From the NCBI GenBank assembly GCA_037013685.1, contig CM072897.1:20038143-20102142 (forward strand): a DNA stretch of 64,000 nt. The letters are read 5' to 3'. A program made the position numbers and the translations under genes. A model generated the notes under the pieces. It made no database searches. It was not told the DNA's origin and was given only the letters and a program-made list of their open reading frames with translations. The DNA comes from Acridotheres tristis. Taxonomy: Eukaryota > Chordata > Aves > Passeriformes > Sturnidae. The first letter of the stretch is position 1; each line of letters starts with the position of its first letter. Shown piece after piece: positions 35,018-47,460 of this stretch.

Positions 35018-35228
35018 GGAGGGAATTCCTCCCTATGAGAGTGGTAAGACCCTGGCACAGGTTGCCTAGAGCAGCTATGGCTGCCTCATCCCTGGAAGGA
35101 TCCAAGGCCAGGTTGGATAGGGCTTGGAGCACCCTGGGCTAGTGGGAAGTGTCCCTGCCCATGGCAGGGGGTGAAATGAGATGGGCTTTAAGGTCCCTTC
35201 CAACCCAAACCATTCTGTGATTCCATGA
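35018..35228 (+). mobile_element. CR1 LINE 3' fragment, well preserved
   Basis: GGAGGGAATTCCTCCCTATG, CCTGGCACAGGTTGCCTAGA, CCAAGGCCAGGTTGGATAGG and CATTCTGTGATTCCATGAAT give a near-consensus CR1 3' end with tail. Confidence 0.93.
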
Positions 35229-36360
35229 ATACTCTGAGTGGGTAAGAATTACAGGATAGAAAGCTTAAATTCTTCAGGAACAGGGGAAAACCTAAAAATA
35301 CTTAATTTGAGCAAAATAAAGCCATTCCTTCAAATTTTGATCAGTTTTTATAAATCCTTAATAACATCTTTAAAGAGTGGAAGTCAAGTGTGTAGAAAAA
35401 GCAGACTGGGATTCATTCATGTGTCACAAGACATGTGAGCTGGGGTATCCCAGAAATCACAAGCACCAACAAAACTCAAGCAGGAAGTTCAACTTCGTAT
35501 TTTGGTAATATATTATTACCAAAGTACTTCTGTATGTCCATCAGACATCCTCTGCAATTGGAAGCTGGGTCCATTCAGGGAAAAGAGGAAAACGAAAATC
35601 AGAAGTATAAAAAAACTACAGTAATGTAAGAAACTTATCAAAACCTAAAATCAATACATGATCAAGACACAGAAGGAGCAGAGAAGGCTGTTGCTTCACA
35701 GAGACTTCCTTGGGCAGTGGAACACCCTGCACGAGGCTGTGGAAATCCTTGGCATGGGAAACACCACATGCTAAAAGGCTCTTCAGGCTTAAAAAACAAC
35801 CATAAATTCAAGGAAGACAAATCCAAACATTATTAGACACAATTCAAGTTCTGTACCAGAGAAATCAGAGACTGCCAGAAAAAAAAACGTACAAAAAATT
35901 TCACCTTTGGCTAATCTTGCTCTATTCTTCTCCTATTTGCTGTACACCATGATTGCACAGAGGAGCCATAGGGCTTGTGGACACTCTTATGATTTAACAA
36001 GTGAAAATGAAAACAATTTCTTAGGTTTAAAGACTTTAGATTACCTACTTAAGGGTATTCTCTCAAATAACTTTCCATCCATTGACAATTCCTATCTTTT
36101 ACAAACACTTTACAGGGTTATTTCTGTAGCAGCGAATCCTTACGAACTCAAGGTTTTAGGTCCACACAATTACCCAATATCTCCATTATGATCCCATTCT
36201 CACCAAATCACTTCCAAAACTGGTGTGAGACTAAATGAACTGACCCAGAGCCCTAAGTTCAAGTCAGAGTTACACAAAAAATACTATGCTGGTGTTTTAA
36301 TAAAGAAATCCCTTTATTAAATTTAATAAAACTTTTGATAAGCTTAAGATAGGTACTCAC

Positions 36361-36430
36361 CTGCACTTCCAAGTTGTTTATAAAATCTGTATTCTAAATG
36401 AAGCTGTGGTGCCCGGGATTTAATTGGTTC
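36361..36430 (-). CDS. CSNK1G1: CSNK1G1 coding exon 3 (alpha-C helix)
   Basis: Seventy bases encode residues 74-96 plus one base of codon 97: EPIKSRAPQLHLEYRFYKQL, then GSA. This is the beta3-alphaC segment of the N-lobe. Glu86 in LHLEYRFY is the expected partner of Lys72 in the salt bridge of active kinases. The acceptor is TTCTAG|GAACC and the donor GCAG|GTGAGT. The exon sits alone between introns of about 4.2 kb and 17.9 kb. Confidence 0.95.
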
Positions 36431-37456
36431 CTAGAACAGAAATAAATAAATTGGTTAGAATCAGTTTGATTAAAAGAAGTTCTATCCTATACTTGAAGAT
36501 TTGTGCATAATTAAATCATCCCAGATTGAAATTCTAACAACAGACTTCACCATTACGTTATTTAAATAAGAAGAGAACAAAAAGCAGTAAGATTTGCTCT
36601 CTGGTAGAGAAATAATCTCCTCATTTAAATACAAAGCTCATTCATTGCAATGAAATTCAAGAACCATTCCACAAAGCTCCTGGTCCTTGAAGAACAACCC
36701 TGGACATTGGCAGAGGGAAGTCAAGTTTGCAAAAGCTCAAACCCCAGTTCACTCTGTGGGCACTGTGATTGCCCACAGAGCTTTTACTGGTCTCCAGCCT
36801 GTATTTTTGAAAAATGTTGAGTCATACAAGAGTGTTTTAGATCAGACTACAGTCGCTCACAGCAAGCACCACAGTGCAGCCAGACAGTTGGGAAAAAGGA
36901 GGAAGTCTCTCCCTTCTTGTGGCAGGTGTCAGTCAAACATCGTGAAACACTCAATAATATTTATTTTTATTCACAAAATACAAAAACATAAAGTGGATAA
37001 GTCTGCCATGTACCCAAACCATCTAATTTATTAACTTTTACTCATCCACGCTATACATAAAAGACTTAATGCCTACAATCCATCAAGGCATTAATGTGCA
37101 AGTTATAGAGGTTCTAAAAATATAAAGTTTATATGGAGAAGATTAAGAGACTGGAGTAATTACATTTGCAATAAAACTGTGTACTTTGGATAGGCATGGA
37201 TGTGGGTTCACCAAGTGCCCAGGCAGCCTGGAACAGGAGTTAATACTGGCTTCAATTTTTGTTGACCTCCAGTCTGCACTGTAAGACTGATGTCCACACT
37301 GGGCGTGAACTCCACAGTCAAGGCTTCTTTCTAAGTGTGGAGAAGGAATTCTGCACAGGAATTCAGGCAATTTGACTTGCAGCCAAGCTGTTCTTCATCA
37401 AGTCACCCAATCCATTTCCCAGCAACGGGAACAAACGCTCCTGGTTACTTCTCAAC

Positions 37457-37510
37457 TTAATCACAGAATCATTAAAGTAGGAAAAGGCCTCCAAGGTCAC
37501 CAAATTCCTA
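37457..37510 (-). mobile_element. Short CR1 LINE 3' end
   Basis: AATCACAGAATCATTAAAGT followed by AGGAAAAGGCCTCCAAGGTCACC is the reversed terminus of the CR1 subfamily that ends in AACCTTAATGATTCTGTGAT. No more of it can be followed. Confidence 0.65.
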
Positions 37511-39216
37511 ATGTTTTAAAGGTCCAGAAGACAAATATGACCAAATACTCAGCAATGTGCAATGTGAAAAATTATTCTGGAGGAAAAACTGAACCTGCAC
37601 CAAAGGCAAATACAAAGCAACACACAAACAAGTTTGTTATATAAGTCACATTTAAATTAAGACAATTGTTGCTGGTGGCTTGAGGGAGAGTCTATAGACA
37701 CCTGTAGAGCATAGGGATTCAGGGCAACAAGAACTCAGCATGTTCAGGGAGTAGTTTATTTACCCAAACATGCAGAGGGGAAGGATTGATGTAGCAGGAC
37801 ATGATGCTGTGCATGACATAATCAGGGGAGGCAGCCCTGATCCACTTCTGCATCAGGAGCTGCTGGAGCTCTGGACACTTGCCAGAATCATGGCAGCTTC
37901 TGAGAAGATCATGCCAGCACAGATGGCTGTCCTGTAGGCCAAGGGCTTAGGGATGAGGGCAGATTTTGTGTTTGTAGTAAAAGTAACTGAATTGCTACTG
38001 CCTAACGGAGAAAATCCACAGCTCGAACCAACGGCCTCATCCTTGCTGCAAGGGGATGGCCTGGTACTTGTGCAGCTGGTACTGCAGCTGGATGGCACCA
38101 GGCTGGCTTCTCCCAGCAAAGAAATTCCTACTGTGGGCAATGCAGCTTTGAAAACCCTCAGAAGAATAAACCAGATGCTCCTGACCAAATAAGTCAGCTG
38201 GAGAGCAGGACCAGGAGCTACATGGTGACACCACACAAATCAACATAAGGAACAACTGCCAGCAGTTTTCCAAAGTGTAGCTTCAGTTCCAAAAAGAAAT
38301 CATGAGGCATTAGCATGGAATTTCACAGCACTTTCTGATGGGCTCTTGGTATCCATCACACATTTCTCTCGTATCCCAGCTCTAACGTTGTGATAGGAGG
38401 CAGGAATAGCTGAGACAGCAGGGCTGCAGTGGTGGAAGACGACCTCACAGCTTGAAGGATTTGGAGCAGTGCTTTGACTCGGTCCAACAATGAAGATAAA
38501 AGAAAATGTTGCCTATAAGCACGTCTTACAGCTACTCCACCACTAATCCACAAATTATTTGAAGGATAAAGAAAATAGCAGTTAAGTCCGCATGTAAGAG
38601 AAGTGTATTTGCTACTGAGGAGGTTGAGTCATTCTTATTCCTGTAGAATTTTGTCTAAGATTAGCAGACCAAGAAATTCCCATTTCTCCTGCTGTTTCCT
38701 CCTTAAACTTCTCCAAAACAGACTACGTATATGGACACCTAGATGGCCATGGGATGGCAATTCCAGCCCCTCACACAACTAGGACCTGAGATTTTTAAGC
38801 CTGGATCACAGGGCAAATGAAACTGGAGAGTGTTGCAGAGTAACTGCTTTAACACTCAGTTATTCAGGAAAAAAAATAGTAAGAAAAATGAAGAAAGAAT
38901 GTGACCAGAAAAACAGGTCAGATTGAGGCAGCTAGGAGGCAATGCCGCTGAGTCCTGCCATATGGAAAAGCTTCAGGTTACTGAGAGGTGTCACTGCAGC
39001 CACTTTTTTGAGAGAAAAAAGCACCCTTTAGACTAGTACAGCTGTGTTTTACCTTATGGTTTCCAATGCAACAACTCTGTGGGATTATCTCTGGAAGCAA
39101 ATTAGAAGCATTATTGGCTCAATAAAACACCTTGTCTGTGTACACAATACATTTTTCTATTGCCTAAAAGCAACAATTCTTTCTGATGTGCATCCCTATC
39201 AAGGGCATCTCCTATG

Positions 39217-39575
39217 AAGCCAAGCTGGGAGAGCTGGGGGTGTTCACCTGGAGAAGAGAAGGATCCAGGCAGACTTAGAGCCCCTTCCAGGGCCTAAAGG
39301 GGCTCCAGGAGAGCTGGAGAAGAACTTCAAACAAGGGCCTGGAGTGCCACAACAAGGGGGAATGGTTTTCCACTGCCAGAGAGCAGGGTTAGAGACCTGG
39401 CACAGGTTGTCCAGAGCAGCTGTGGCTGCCCCATCCCTGGAAGAGTCCAAAGCCAGGTTGGATGGGGCTTGGAGCAACCTGGGATAATTTGATGTGTCCT
39501 TGATGTTCCGCCATGGCAGGGAGTGGAATGAGATGAACTTTTCAGCATACGCAAACCCATCTGGGATACTATGTT
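39217..39575 (+). mobile_element. CR1 LINE 3' fragment, about 360 bases
   Basis: AAGCTGGGAGAGCTGGGGGT, TCACCTGGAGAAGAGAAGGA, CCTAAAGGGGCTCCAGGAGA, CCTGGCACAGGTTGTCCAGA and GGATGGGGCTTGGAGCAACC show the CR1 3' region. The tail is degraded, and a short TTTA repeat follows at 39593-39608. Confidence 0.9.
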
Positions 39576-40651
39576 CCTGAATTCCTCTGCATTTATTTAT
39601 TTATTTACTTGGGGAAACATCTTCTGACATTTGCCAACAGGTATGAAAATAAGTCCCTCCTGCAAAGCTGTAATTATTTTTCATCTAAACCACATCATAA
39701 GGGGAATGCCAGAGATATGGAATCTGAGGCACTTGAATGTGATCACAATTAATGCACCAAGTCCATCCTGATTTTCTGTCACCAGAGTTATTCCTGTCAT
39801 TTTGCCAGATAGCATCAAGTGGGCAATCTGGGGAGTTTGCTGCAGTATCCAATTAGCACCACAACTTAAACTTCAACTTCAGATTTTAGGGTTTGGATTA
39901 TGTTTAAAGAGTGTTCGCATGAGAACTCAGCACATCAGGTGAAGATATCGAATCTGAAACCCAAAAGGACTAATGAAAGTCTGAGTTTACAGACAGGAAA
40001 AATTAAGGCCTAAACACAAACTACTAGGCTGCGAATTTATAAATGTGGAAGAGCTACAAGTTAAGGAGTTCCCTATCCCCCAGATTCCACAGATGATGAG
40101 ACTGTATCTTCTTTGCAACCCAAGGCAGCCAGTGGAAAGACTGACCTTCACCAAACTGGATCGTGATTTGCCTGCAGTCTCTCAGTATCACACCAGACCA
40201 AATTGTGCTCTGCTCCCCCAGAGAATTTCAACCAAAGGAACACCCTCTTTCCTGCCTCCAGATACACAGACCACTAGGCTGCACAGTGCCATGCTCCTAG
40301 CCAAACATTCTGACAGCTAGAGAATTCATGGAGTCCTGAGTGGAAGGGCTTGAGCCATGGAGCAGCAGGAGGTGGCAATCCCATTACCAGTGCCCTTCAC
40401 TGGGACCCGAGCAGAGGAACAAGGCTCTCACTGCTCTGAGACAGCTACAGATCCTTTAGGTACCAAAAACCTTCAGCACGTGGAAGGATGGGTTTTTTTC
40501 CCTGCTTTTAGTGCTTTTAAGAACCTATCTTAGTTTTAACAAGATAATTCCCAGCTCAGGTTGAGAGAGCCCAAATTGAAAAACCTGCTTTTGGTCTGAA
40601 TTTTTAACACGAAGTACAAATCATTTAAAGACACCTGAAGCTACTACTTAC

Positions 40652-40692
40652 CAGTTTGATCGCTACATATTCATTGGTGTAGAGATTTTTAC
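40652..40692 (-). CDS. CSNK1G1: CSNK1G1 coding exon 2 (41-nt micro-exon with catalytic lysine)
   Basis: This 41-base exon completes Gly60 and encodes residues 61-73, KNLYTNEYVAIKL. Lys72 in VAIK is the ATP-anchoring lysine of subdomain II. The acceptor is TTTGCAG|GTAAAAATC and the donor is AAACTG|GTAAGT. The length is not a multiple of three, so skipping the exon would shift the frame and remove the catalytic lysine. The exon begins GTAAAA, so the spliced junction to exon 1 reads CTAG/GTAAAA and recreates a donor-like sequence. The identity is secure because the residues and both phases fit the neighbouring exons. Confidence 0.95.
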
Positions 40693-42676
40693 CTGCAAAG
40701 GGAGAAGAGAAAAATATTTTAGTTCCATATTCAACTCTTGCAGCTCGAGGCACAATGCAAAATAGTGACACTGATGCCAAAAGGCTGTTTTCCCAATTCC
40801 CCCTGGAGTTCCTGCCCTTAACAAAGTATAAGCCTGAAAATAATCAAAATAATGAACAGTTTGCAGCAGTTTAGCAGGGCAGGCAAATAACACCTTCCAT
40901 TCAGCACAAGGTAATTTTATTTTATGGCAGCACTTTCGCTCCATGCACATGTTAAAGGAGGTACCCCAGACACACTAGGCTTCATTATCTACAACGCCAA
41001 AAAAGTCTGGGGAACAAAAAATGAAGAGTCAGAATGTCATTGCTTTTGGAAATGCCTTGGATCTGCTGGACACTGAACAATTTCATCCTGGGATGTACAG
41101 GGCGTTTCACTAGGTTGATCATGCTCTGGGAAGCAAGAACAGCAGGAACGTGAGATGAGCACAACTAGTTGAGCTCAAATCCAGCAGAGCTGGGACCCAT
41201 GCATGCTACAGCTGGAGGGGAATTTTCCTCCAGGAGCCTGTCTGGTATTTGAATCAAGCCCTGGGCCTCTTCAGTGATCTGAGGCAGTGATGCACAGCTC
41301 CGTGTCATGGAGCATCTCTCCCTGTGTTTTGACGCTGCCAGTTATTGTATCACTCAACGTTCTCTGCCTCGGAATTTCCCTCTGCCAGGGAATTTGAGCA
41401 ATCACTCCCCCTCTATCTCCACCTGGCTCATGCCTGACAACAAACTCTCCTGGAAGAGATACAACGGAGAAGGATGCTTGGCCAGTTCCTGGACCTCCTC
41501 TGTCCCACCATCCTGACACCCTCCTGACCTCCTCTAGTCCCTCTAGTCCCCTTGGAGAAAGGAAGCCCCCACCACAAAAGCTCCTTGTGGATTTATTCAG
41601 GGAAATGCAGACCTTTGTCATCAGTATCACAGAACAAGGCATGCTTTTACTGAGCAACTCCAAAATTCAGGAGCAATCCAGGAGGGAAGTTATTAGGGCT
41701 TATTTGTAGCATCAGCTTTGCTCAGCTCTCTTACTCATTTATTTTCCAATTCCTGTAATGGATATTGATGCTTGGACAGCCCACCTCTTGAGAAAGCCCA
41801 GGACAGGGAGTGACATCATTCAGAGCAGGCAGGAGCTGGAACAGCTCTTCCATATCCACATGGTGGCATTAAAAAAACATGCCATGTCCCCCTCAGCACA
41901 GGATACAACAGCACAGGGAGACTCAATAAAATTAAAGACATTATGAACATTATGAACATGGGAGAAGACCCACAGTCATCTTTAAATCCTGAAATATCGG
42001 GGGAATTTAATTTACTTGATAAAAGCTTCATATTTTCTGCATTTAACTTCTTTTGATGCTTTCCCTACTGTATCACTCAGGGTACTTCTAGCTTCTAAAT
42101 CTGTGATTGGGTGTTCCCAAGCCCAGTCTGCACTAAGCAGATTGTTTTAACATCCCTCAGGAATAGAAGACATCGTAGCTCAAATCTGTTTAGGTATCTG
42201 GTGATGTTCTTTAACACAAGACAAGGGATATAAATGTGAGGTAAATATCCTCAGAGGGGGTGTTTTCCACCAGCAGAGGTGAAAGCTGAGCCCCAGCATT
42301 AACCCCTCACATACGGGGGGGGTTCCATGTATTTCTTTCAATATTTTAGAAAAATACATGATATTATGGCCAGACAGGAAACTAAGTGTAGAAAGGAGAT
42401 TTTGCAGTTTCATCAGGAACCTGCCAACACCAGGAAGCATTGAAAGGACTCACAGGCCAAATCCACAAAAAAGCAGGTGGCAGATAAACCCCTCTACTCT
42501 CTAAGGCAGACCAGGGCTCCAGCCAGCAGCTGTGGGGGGGAGAAGACGTGAGGACATTAAGGGAAGGAAATCTAAATACACTTGGATTATCTGCTCTACA
42601 TTAGCTACCAGCAAATAAGCCCCATTGGCAGCTCCAGCTTTATCTTGCTCCCTGAAACTGCCTCTTACCCTCCTCA

Positions 42677-43210
42677 GATCAAAATCCCAGACTGGTTTGG
42701 GTTGGAAGGGCCCTTAAAGCCCATCTCATTCCACCCCCTGCAATAGACACTTCCCACTAGACCAGGTTGCTCCAAGCCCAGTCCAACCTGGCCTTGCACA
42801 GGGATCCATGGGCAGCCACAGCTGCTCTAAGCAACCTGTGCCAGGGTCTCACCACCCTCAATTTCTTCCCAATATTCCATTCTTGCAGTGGAAAACCATT
42901 CCCCCTTGTCCTGGCACACCAGGCCTCTGTCCCCAGTCCCTCTCCAGTTGTCCTAGAGCCCCTTTAGGAAGAGGCTCTGAAATCTCCCTGGAACCTTCTC
43001 TTCTCCAGGTGAACATCCCCAGCTCTCCCAGCCTGGCTCCAGAGCAGAAGGGCTCCAGCCCTCCCAGCATCTCCATGGCCTCCTCTGGGCTTGTTCCAGC
43101 AGCTCCATGCCCTTCTGATGTTGGGGCTGGAGGCAGCTCTGCAGGTGGGGTCTCACCTGAGTGGGGCAGAAGGGGCAGAATCCTCCACTCCCCTGCTGTC
43201 TACAGTGAGG
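42677..43210 (-). mobile_element. CR1 LINE 3' fragment, about 530 bases
   Basis: Begins AAAATCCCAGACTGGTTTGG and extends through CCACTAGACCAGGTTGCTCC, CCCTTGTCCTGGCACACCAG, CCCAGCTCTCCCAGCCTGGC and GCAGCTCTGCAGGTGGGGTC. It is a well-preserved reverse copy. Confidence 0.93.
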
Positions 43211-44835
43211 GATCAGCTTAGGACATGGTGGAGACACTCAGTTTGAGGACACCAAGGCCTGGAAGCTCCAGCCCAAATCCCTGAGGAAGCTGGATGCTTT
43301 GAAGAGCAAAACAAAACCCCAAGGAGGAAAGCATCAGAACTCCACTCTGTGGATCCCATGACTTCCATCACAGCCTTGGAGATGCACCTCCATCCAGGGA
43401 ATGATGCCCTACAGACCTTCCATCAACACTTGTGCTCTCCCACTAATGCAGGATAATGGCATTGGGAAAACAGTGCTCTTCCAAGGCAAGGAAGGACATG
43501 GCCAACACCCTCCATGTATGTGGAGCCATAATCCAGTCTATTATGGTCTCTTTAATGAGGCTGAGGAATAGGCAGATGATACTTTTGGTAATGAAATTCC
43601 TCAGTTAAATAACTGGGATTAGCGGCACACCAACCTGGGATGTCAGGCCAGCAGCCAAAGGTAAATGAACTAATTCATCCTCCAGTTCATCCCCTTTGGA
43701 GCACGTGCCATGGGGAGATTCTGAACATAAATGGGTCTAGCTTCTGAACTTCAAACCCTTCCCAAAGCTGCAGTCCAACATGCTTGCTTTGCCAGCTGCT
43801 CTAGGAAAGTAAATCCCCAAAATCTCTCTGCTGGCTTGCTCCAGACTCAGATCCCTCCCTTGGTTTTGCTGTCACACTGTTCAAGCTGCAATGGTTTACT
43901 CTCTCTCCTCCTCCCAGGCAGAACAGGTTGCATGGAAGAGCAAAGGCTTACAGGAGACAGTGACCTGCCCACTGAAACAAGCCCTGAGCAGTAGCTGCAC
44001 CTTCACTTAGCATGACCAAAGATCCGTAGCACAGTGAGGGGATGTAACTGTGCTGGCAAAAGCCTTTCAAGGTGAGGCAATGCTTTTGATGGAGCAAAGT
44101 CCATGCCTCAGTTTTGCGTAGTTCCACTGAAAATTATGAACTCCATATTCCAAAGGAGAAGTGATGCATTACATCACCAGCATTCACGTGGGAAACTTCC
44201 CCGAGAGGATTTCTCAAGGCCTTGGCAGTGAGATGTGGTGAATGTACAGATGGACTGGAGACAGAAAAAAGCCCAAAATTATCCACCTCCTAAGTGATGT
44301 ATCTGCACAGACACTAGATCATCAGGTACATGGGACATGCCTGATTTGCTGTCTCTTCTAGAGCAGGTCTGAAACTAACAGCTCCTGGTGTAGGTGCTTC
44401 CCAGGATCTACTCCTGCCCTGTCCTCCATATCAAATATTATTCCAATCAAATAATGACTTGTTATTTTGGAATTACAGCCCCAGTATCAGAAGCTATTAT
44501 CACGTTTAAGTAATTATTTTACTGGTTTACTTGTTTTGAAGCAGAGTTCCTAGCTTCAAATTGCAGCCTGAGAGGCAGCTAGGTGATTCTCACTTTTGGG
44601 AGCACCTTCCCAGTGCCAGTGGAACTACTCTGACCCGACAAGCTACAGAGAAGCAGCTTTTCTGCGGGTTTGCAACTCTCTAACATTTTTCCACTTTTCA
44701 GCAGGGTGAAAAACTGTTTTAACTGCCATTTTAAAATGATACCTGAACACACTGTTTTGAAAATGCCAGATGATGTTTCTATTAGAGCAAAAATATCTAG
44801 GCTCCAGTCTATGGCTCTGGGGCCCCCAAACATTA

Positions 44836-45275
44836 GAAGGACATGGAGCTGCTGGGAGGGCTGGAGCCCTTCTGCTCTGGAGCCAGGCTGGGAGAGGTGG
44901 GGGTTTTCACCTGGAGAAGAGAAGGCTCCAGGGAGATTTCAGAGCCTCTTCCTAAGGGTCTAAAGGGGCTCCAGGAAAGCTGAAGAGGGACCAGGCACAA
45001 AAGCCTGGTGTGCCAGGACAAGGGGGAATGGTTTTCTACTGCCAGAGGGCAGAGTTAGGTGGGATATTGGGAAGAAATTTTTTCCTGTGAGGGTGGTGAG
45101 GCCCTGGCTCAGGTTGCCCAGAGAAGTTGTGGCTGCCCCTGGATCCCTGGAAGTGTGCAAGGCCAGGCTGGATGGGGCTTGGAGCAACCTGGGATACTTG
45201 TAGGTGTCCCTGCCCAAGGCAGAGGGGTGGACAAAGATGAGTTTGAAGCCAAACCCCTCTGTGATTCTCTGATTA
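44836..45275 (+). mobile_element. CR1 LINE 3' fragment, about 440 bases
   Basis: AGGACATGGAGCTGCTGGGA, TCACCTGGAGAAGAGAAGGC, GGCCCTGGCTCAGGTTGCCC and CCTCTGTGATTCTCTGATT mark a CR1 3' region with tail. Confidence 0.93.
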
Positions 45276-45771
45276 AAAGAAATGTCTGCTGTAACAAGAA
45301 CTTAACATTTATCTTAGAAATCCCTCCAACCTACTCAAAGTGCAGTAATAATTTTACATTAGTACTTACTATTTGCTTTACTTAAACAAGGGTGCCAAAC
45401 ATTGGGAGAAAAGAGAACTTTTGAAGAGCCTTATTAATCCCTACCATGGCTCATGGTTAAGGAGTGGGAGAATACTAGGAATACCTCCTAGATGAGCTCT
45501 TGAGTCAGTTTAAGAGGGCAGCTCACAGGCTTGGCTGGAGATGTCTCTGGTGGAGTTCACAGCCATAGCTGATCATAGCACTCTATACAACAGGTCAAAT
45601 GCCTATGAACCCCCAAATCCATGCAGGGTCTGACATGGGGACTGGCACTATATTCCTGCTAGTACACTGAGCCAGACTGGAAACCAAAGCTCTTGGAGAC
45701 CCCCCACTCTGCAGCCTGTCTGAAGAAAGAGCCATTGCTTTACCCTGTTTCAGTGTATTACTCTGGGCCAG

Positions 45772-46085
45772 ATCACAGAATCATTAAGTTTGTAAAAGAC
45801 ATCCAAGATCATCAAGGCCAACATTTGAAACAACCCCACCATTCCCACTAAACCACATTGTGCAGTGGTACGTCTCCTTTTCTGAACACTTCCAAGGATG
45901 GTGACTTCGATGCTTCCCTGAGGAGCCTATTCCAATGCTCAGCCATCCTTTCAGTGAGGAAATTTTTTCCTAATATCCAGCCTGACCCTCCCCTGGTACA
46001 ACTTGTGGCCATTTCCCCTGTCCTATCAAATGCTAAGTTTTGTGCTCATCTCCTCATCTCAGCTCCTTGAGGGCTGGAATCCAAC
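45772..46085 (-). mobile_element. CR1 LINE 3' fragment of a different subfamily
   Basis: GATCACAGAATCATTAAGTT, AAGATCATCAAGGCCAACAT, GAACACTTCCAAGGATGGTG and CCTGAGGAGCCTATTCCAAT are the reversed CR1 type with the AATGATTCTGTGATC end. It resembles the copy at 54750-55605. Confidence 0.88.
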
Positions 46086-46867
46086 TATACTGCTCCCACA
46101 TGCTCCTAAAAGGTCATATCCTTGGGTAATCTCTATTTTCAGGAAGAAATACCAACCCTGAGCGGTGAGCTGGATATATACAGCAAACAGCTTCATTAGC
46201 TAAGTGCCATCTCCTTCCTGAAGAATCAAACAAGAGCAGCTTAAACTGAAAACACAACACCTCAAGAAAGATAAATTCTTCAAGGAATTGGAAAATCCTA
46301 TTTTCCCCTTTGCTTATCAGTGCATAACTTTGTTCTGCCTGTGATATTGGTGGTTAACTGCTCTGAAACCACATAAAAAATAGGCAAAAAGCAGAGGGCA
46401 CATCATTCATCTTCGCAGGACAAAACTGTTATCAGAGACCTGTGTGCTCCGATTTCAGTTGCTACTTCTCCTTCCCCCCAGCGATAATTACCATGGGCTG
46501 TGCAAGAGAAATAGCTGCTATTTGAGCAAACAGGAGCTCTTAAAGTGATAGTGACTAGCAAAAAGCGTGAGAAATGAAAAAAAAAAAAAAAGTAATACAG
46601 CTTCTGTAAGAACCTTACAACAAATTGTTGTCATCAGTACGTGTGGCTCATTGCCTAAATTTTTAGTAAACGAGCATTAACAATACATGTATTATAAAAA
46701 AAAGAAACACTCAATTAGCAGGTGTTGCAATTTAAAACTGAATTTCTCTGTAAACTGGCCTTTTCAGAAGTGAATTCTCTTCTGTAAAGTCCATGACATG
46801 ATAGTGTACATGAGTCACAAACCCAATACTGCTAAAATTTTGAGAAATGTGGAAAAGAATCATGGAA

Positions 46868-47460
46868 ACAGGAGCTGCCTCCCTGCAGTGTGGGCAGTAG
46901 GGAAGGGGGCTTCTGCTCCTCTGCTCCACTCAAGTGAGACCCCACCTGCAGAGCTGTCTCTAGTCCAGAGTCCAACAGCAATAGGATGCGGAGCTGCTGG
47001 AACAAGCCCAGAGGAGGCCATGGAGACACTTTGAGGGCTGGAGCCCCTCTGCTCTGAAGCCAGACTGGGAGAGGTGGGGGTGTTCACCTGGAGAAGAGAA
47101 GGCTCCAGGGAGATTTCAGAGCCTCTTCCAGGGCCTAAAGGGGCTCCAGGAGAGCTAGAGAGGGACTAGGGACAAGGGCCCGGAGGGACAGGACACAGAG
47201 GGGATGGCTTCCCACTGTCAGAGGTCAGGGTCAGATGGGATATTGGGAAGAAATTGTTTCCTGTGAGGGTGGGCAGGCCCTGGCACAGGTTGCCCAGAGC
47301 AGCTGTGGCTGCCTCTGGATCCCTGGAAGTGTCCAAGGCCAGGATGGACGGAGATGCAGCAACCTGGGATAGTGGACAGGGTCTCTGCCCATGGCAGGGG
47401 TGGGATGGCATGAGCTTTAAGGTGCCTTTCAACCCAAACCAGTCTGTGATTCTGTGATTT
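46868..47460 (+). mobile_element. CR1 LINE 3' fragment, about 590 bases
   Basis: CACTCAAGTGAGACCCCACC, GCTGCTGGAACAAGCCCAGA, TCACCTGGAGAAGAGAAGGC, GGCACAGGTTGCCCAGAGCA and CAGTCTGTGATTCTGTGATT trace a long and well-kept CR1 end. It lies 1.2 kb downstream of coding exon 1 in transcript order. Confidence 0.94.

Larger units (their letters stand above)
18489..36360 (-). other. CSNK1G1: CSNK1G1 intron between coding exons 3 and 4
   Basis: A 17,872-base intron, the longest complete one here, with GTGAGT donor and CTTCCAG acceptor. It contains seven or so CR1 pieces, an A/C-rich simple stretch at 26137-26234 and an LTR-like block at 32142-32456. Large parts, such as 18489-24790 and 26660-28410, have no recognisable feature. 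No second gene was found on either strand. Confidence 0.8.
36431..40651 (-). other. CSNK1G1: CSNK1G1 intron between coding exons 2 and 3
   Basis: A 4,221-base intron with GTAAGT donor and TTCTAG acceptor. It has one short and one longer CR1 piece. The stretch 37740-38240 has longer frames on both strands and an AATAAA near its minus-strand end but matches nothing I recognise. Confidence 0.85.

Noticed and set aside
35700..35790. Possible old CR1 piece (GGGCAGTGGAACACCCTGCA)
   Set aside because: Resembles an older CR1 type only loosely and has no tail.
41271..41663. Minus-strand 130-codon frame
   Set aside because: No similarity I recognise and no supporting signals; consistent with chance.
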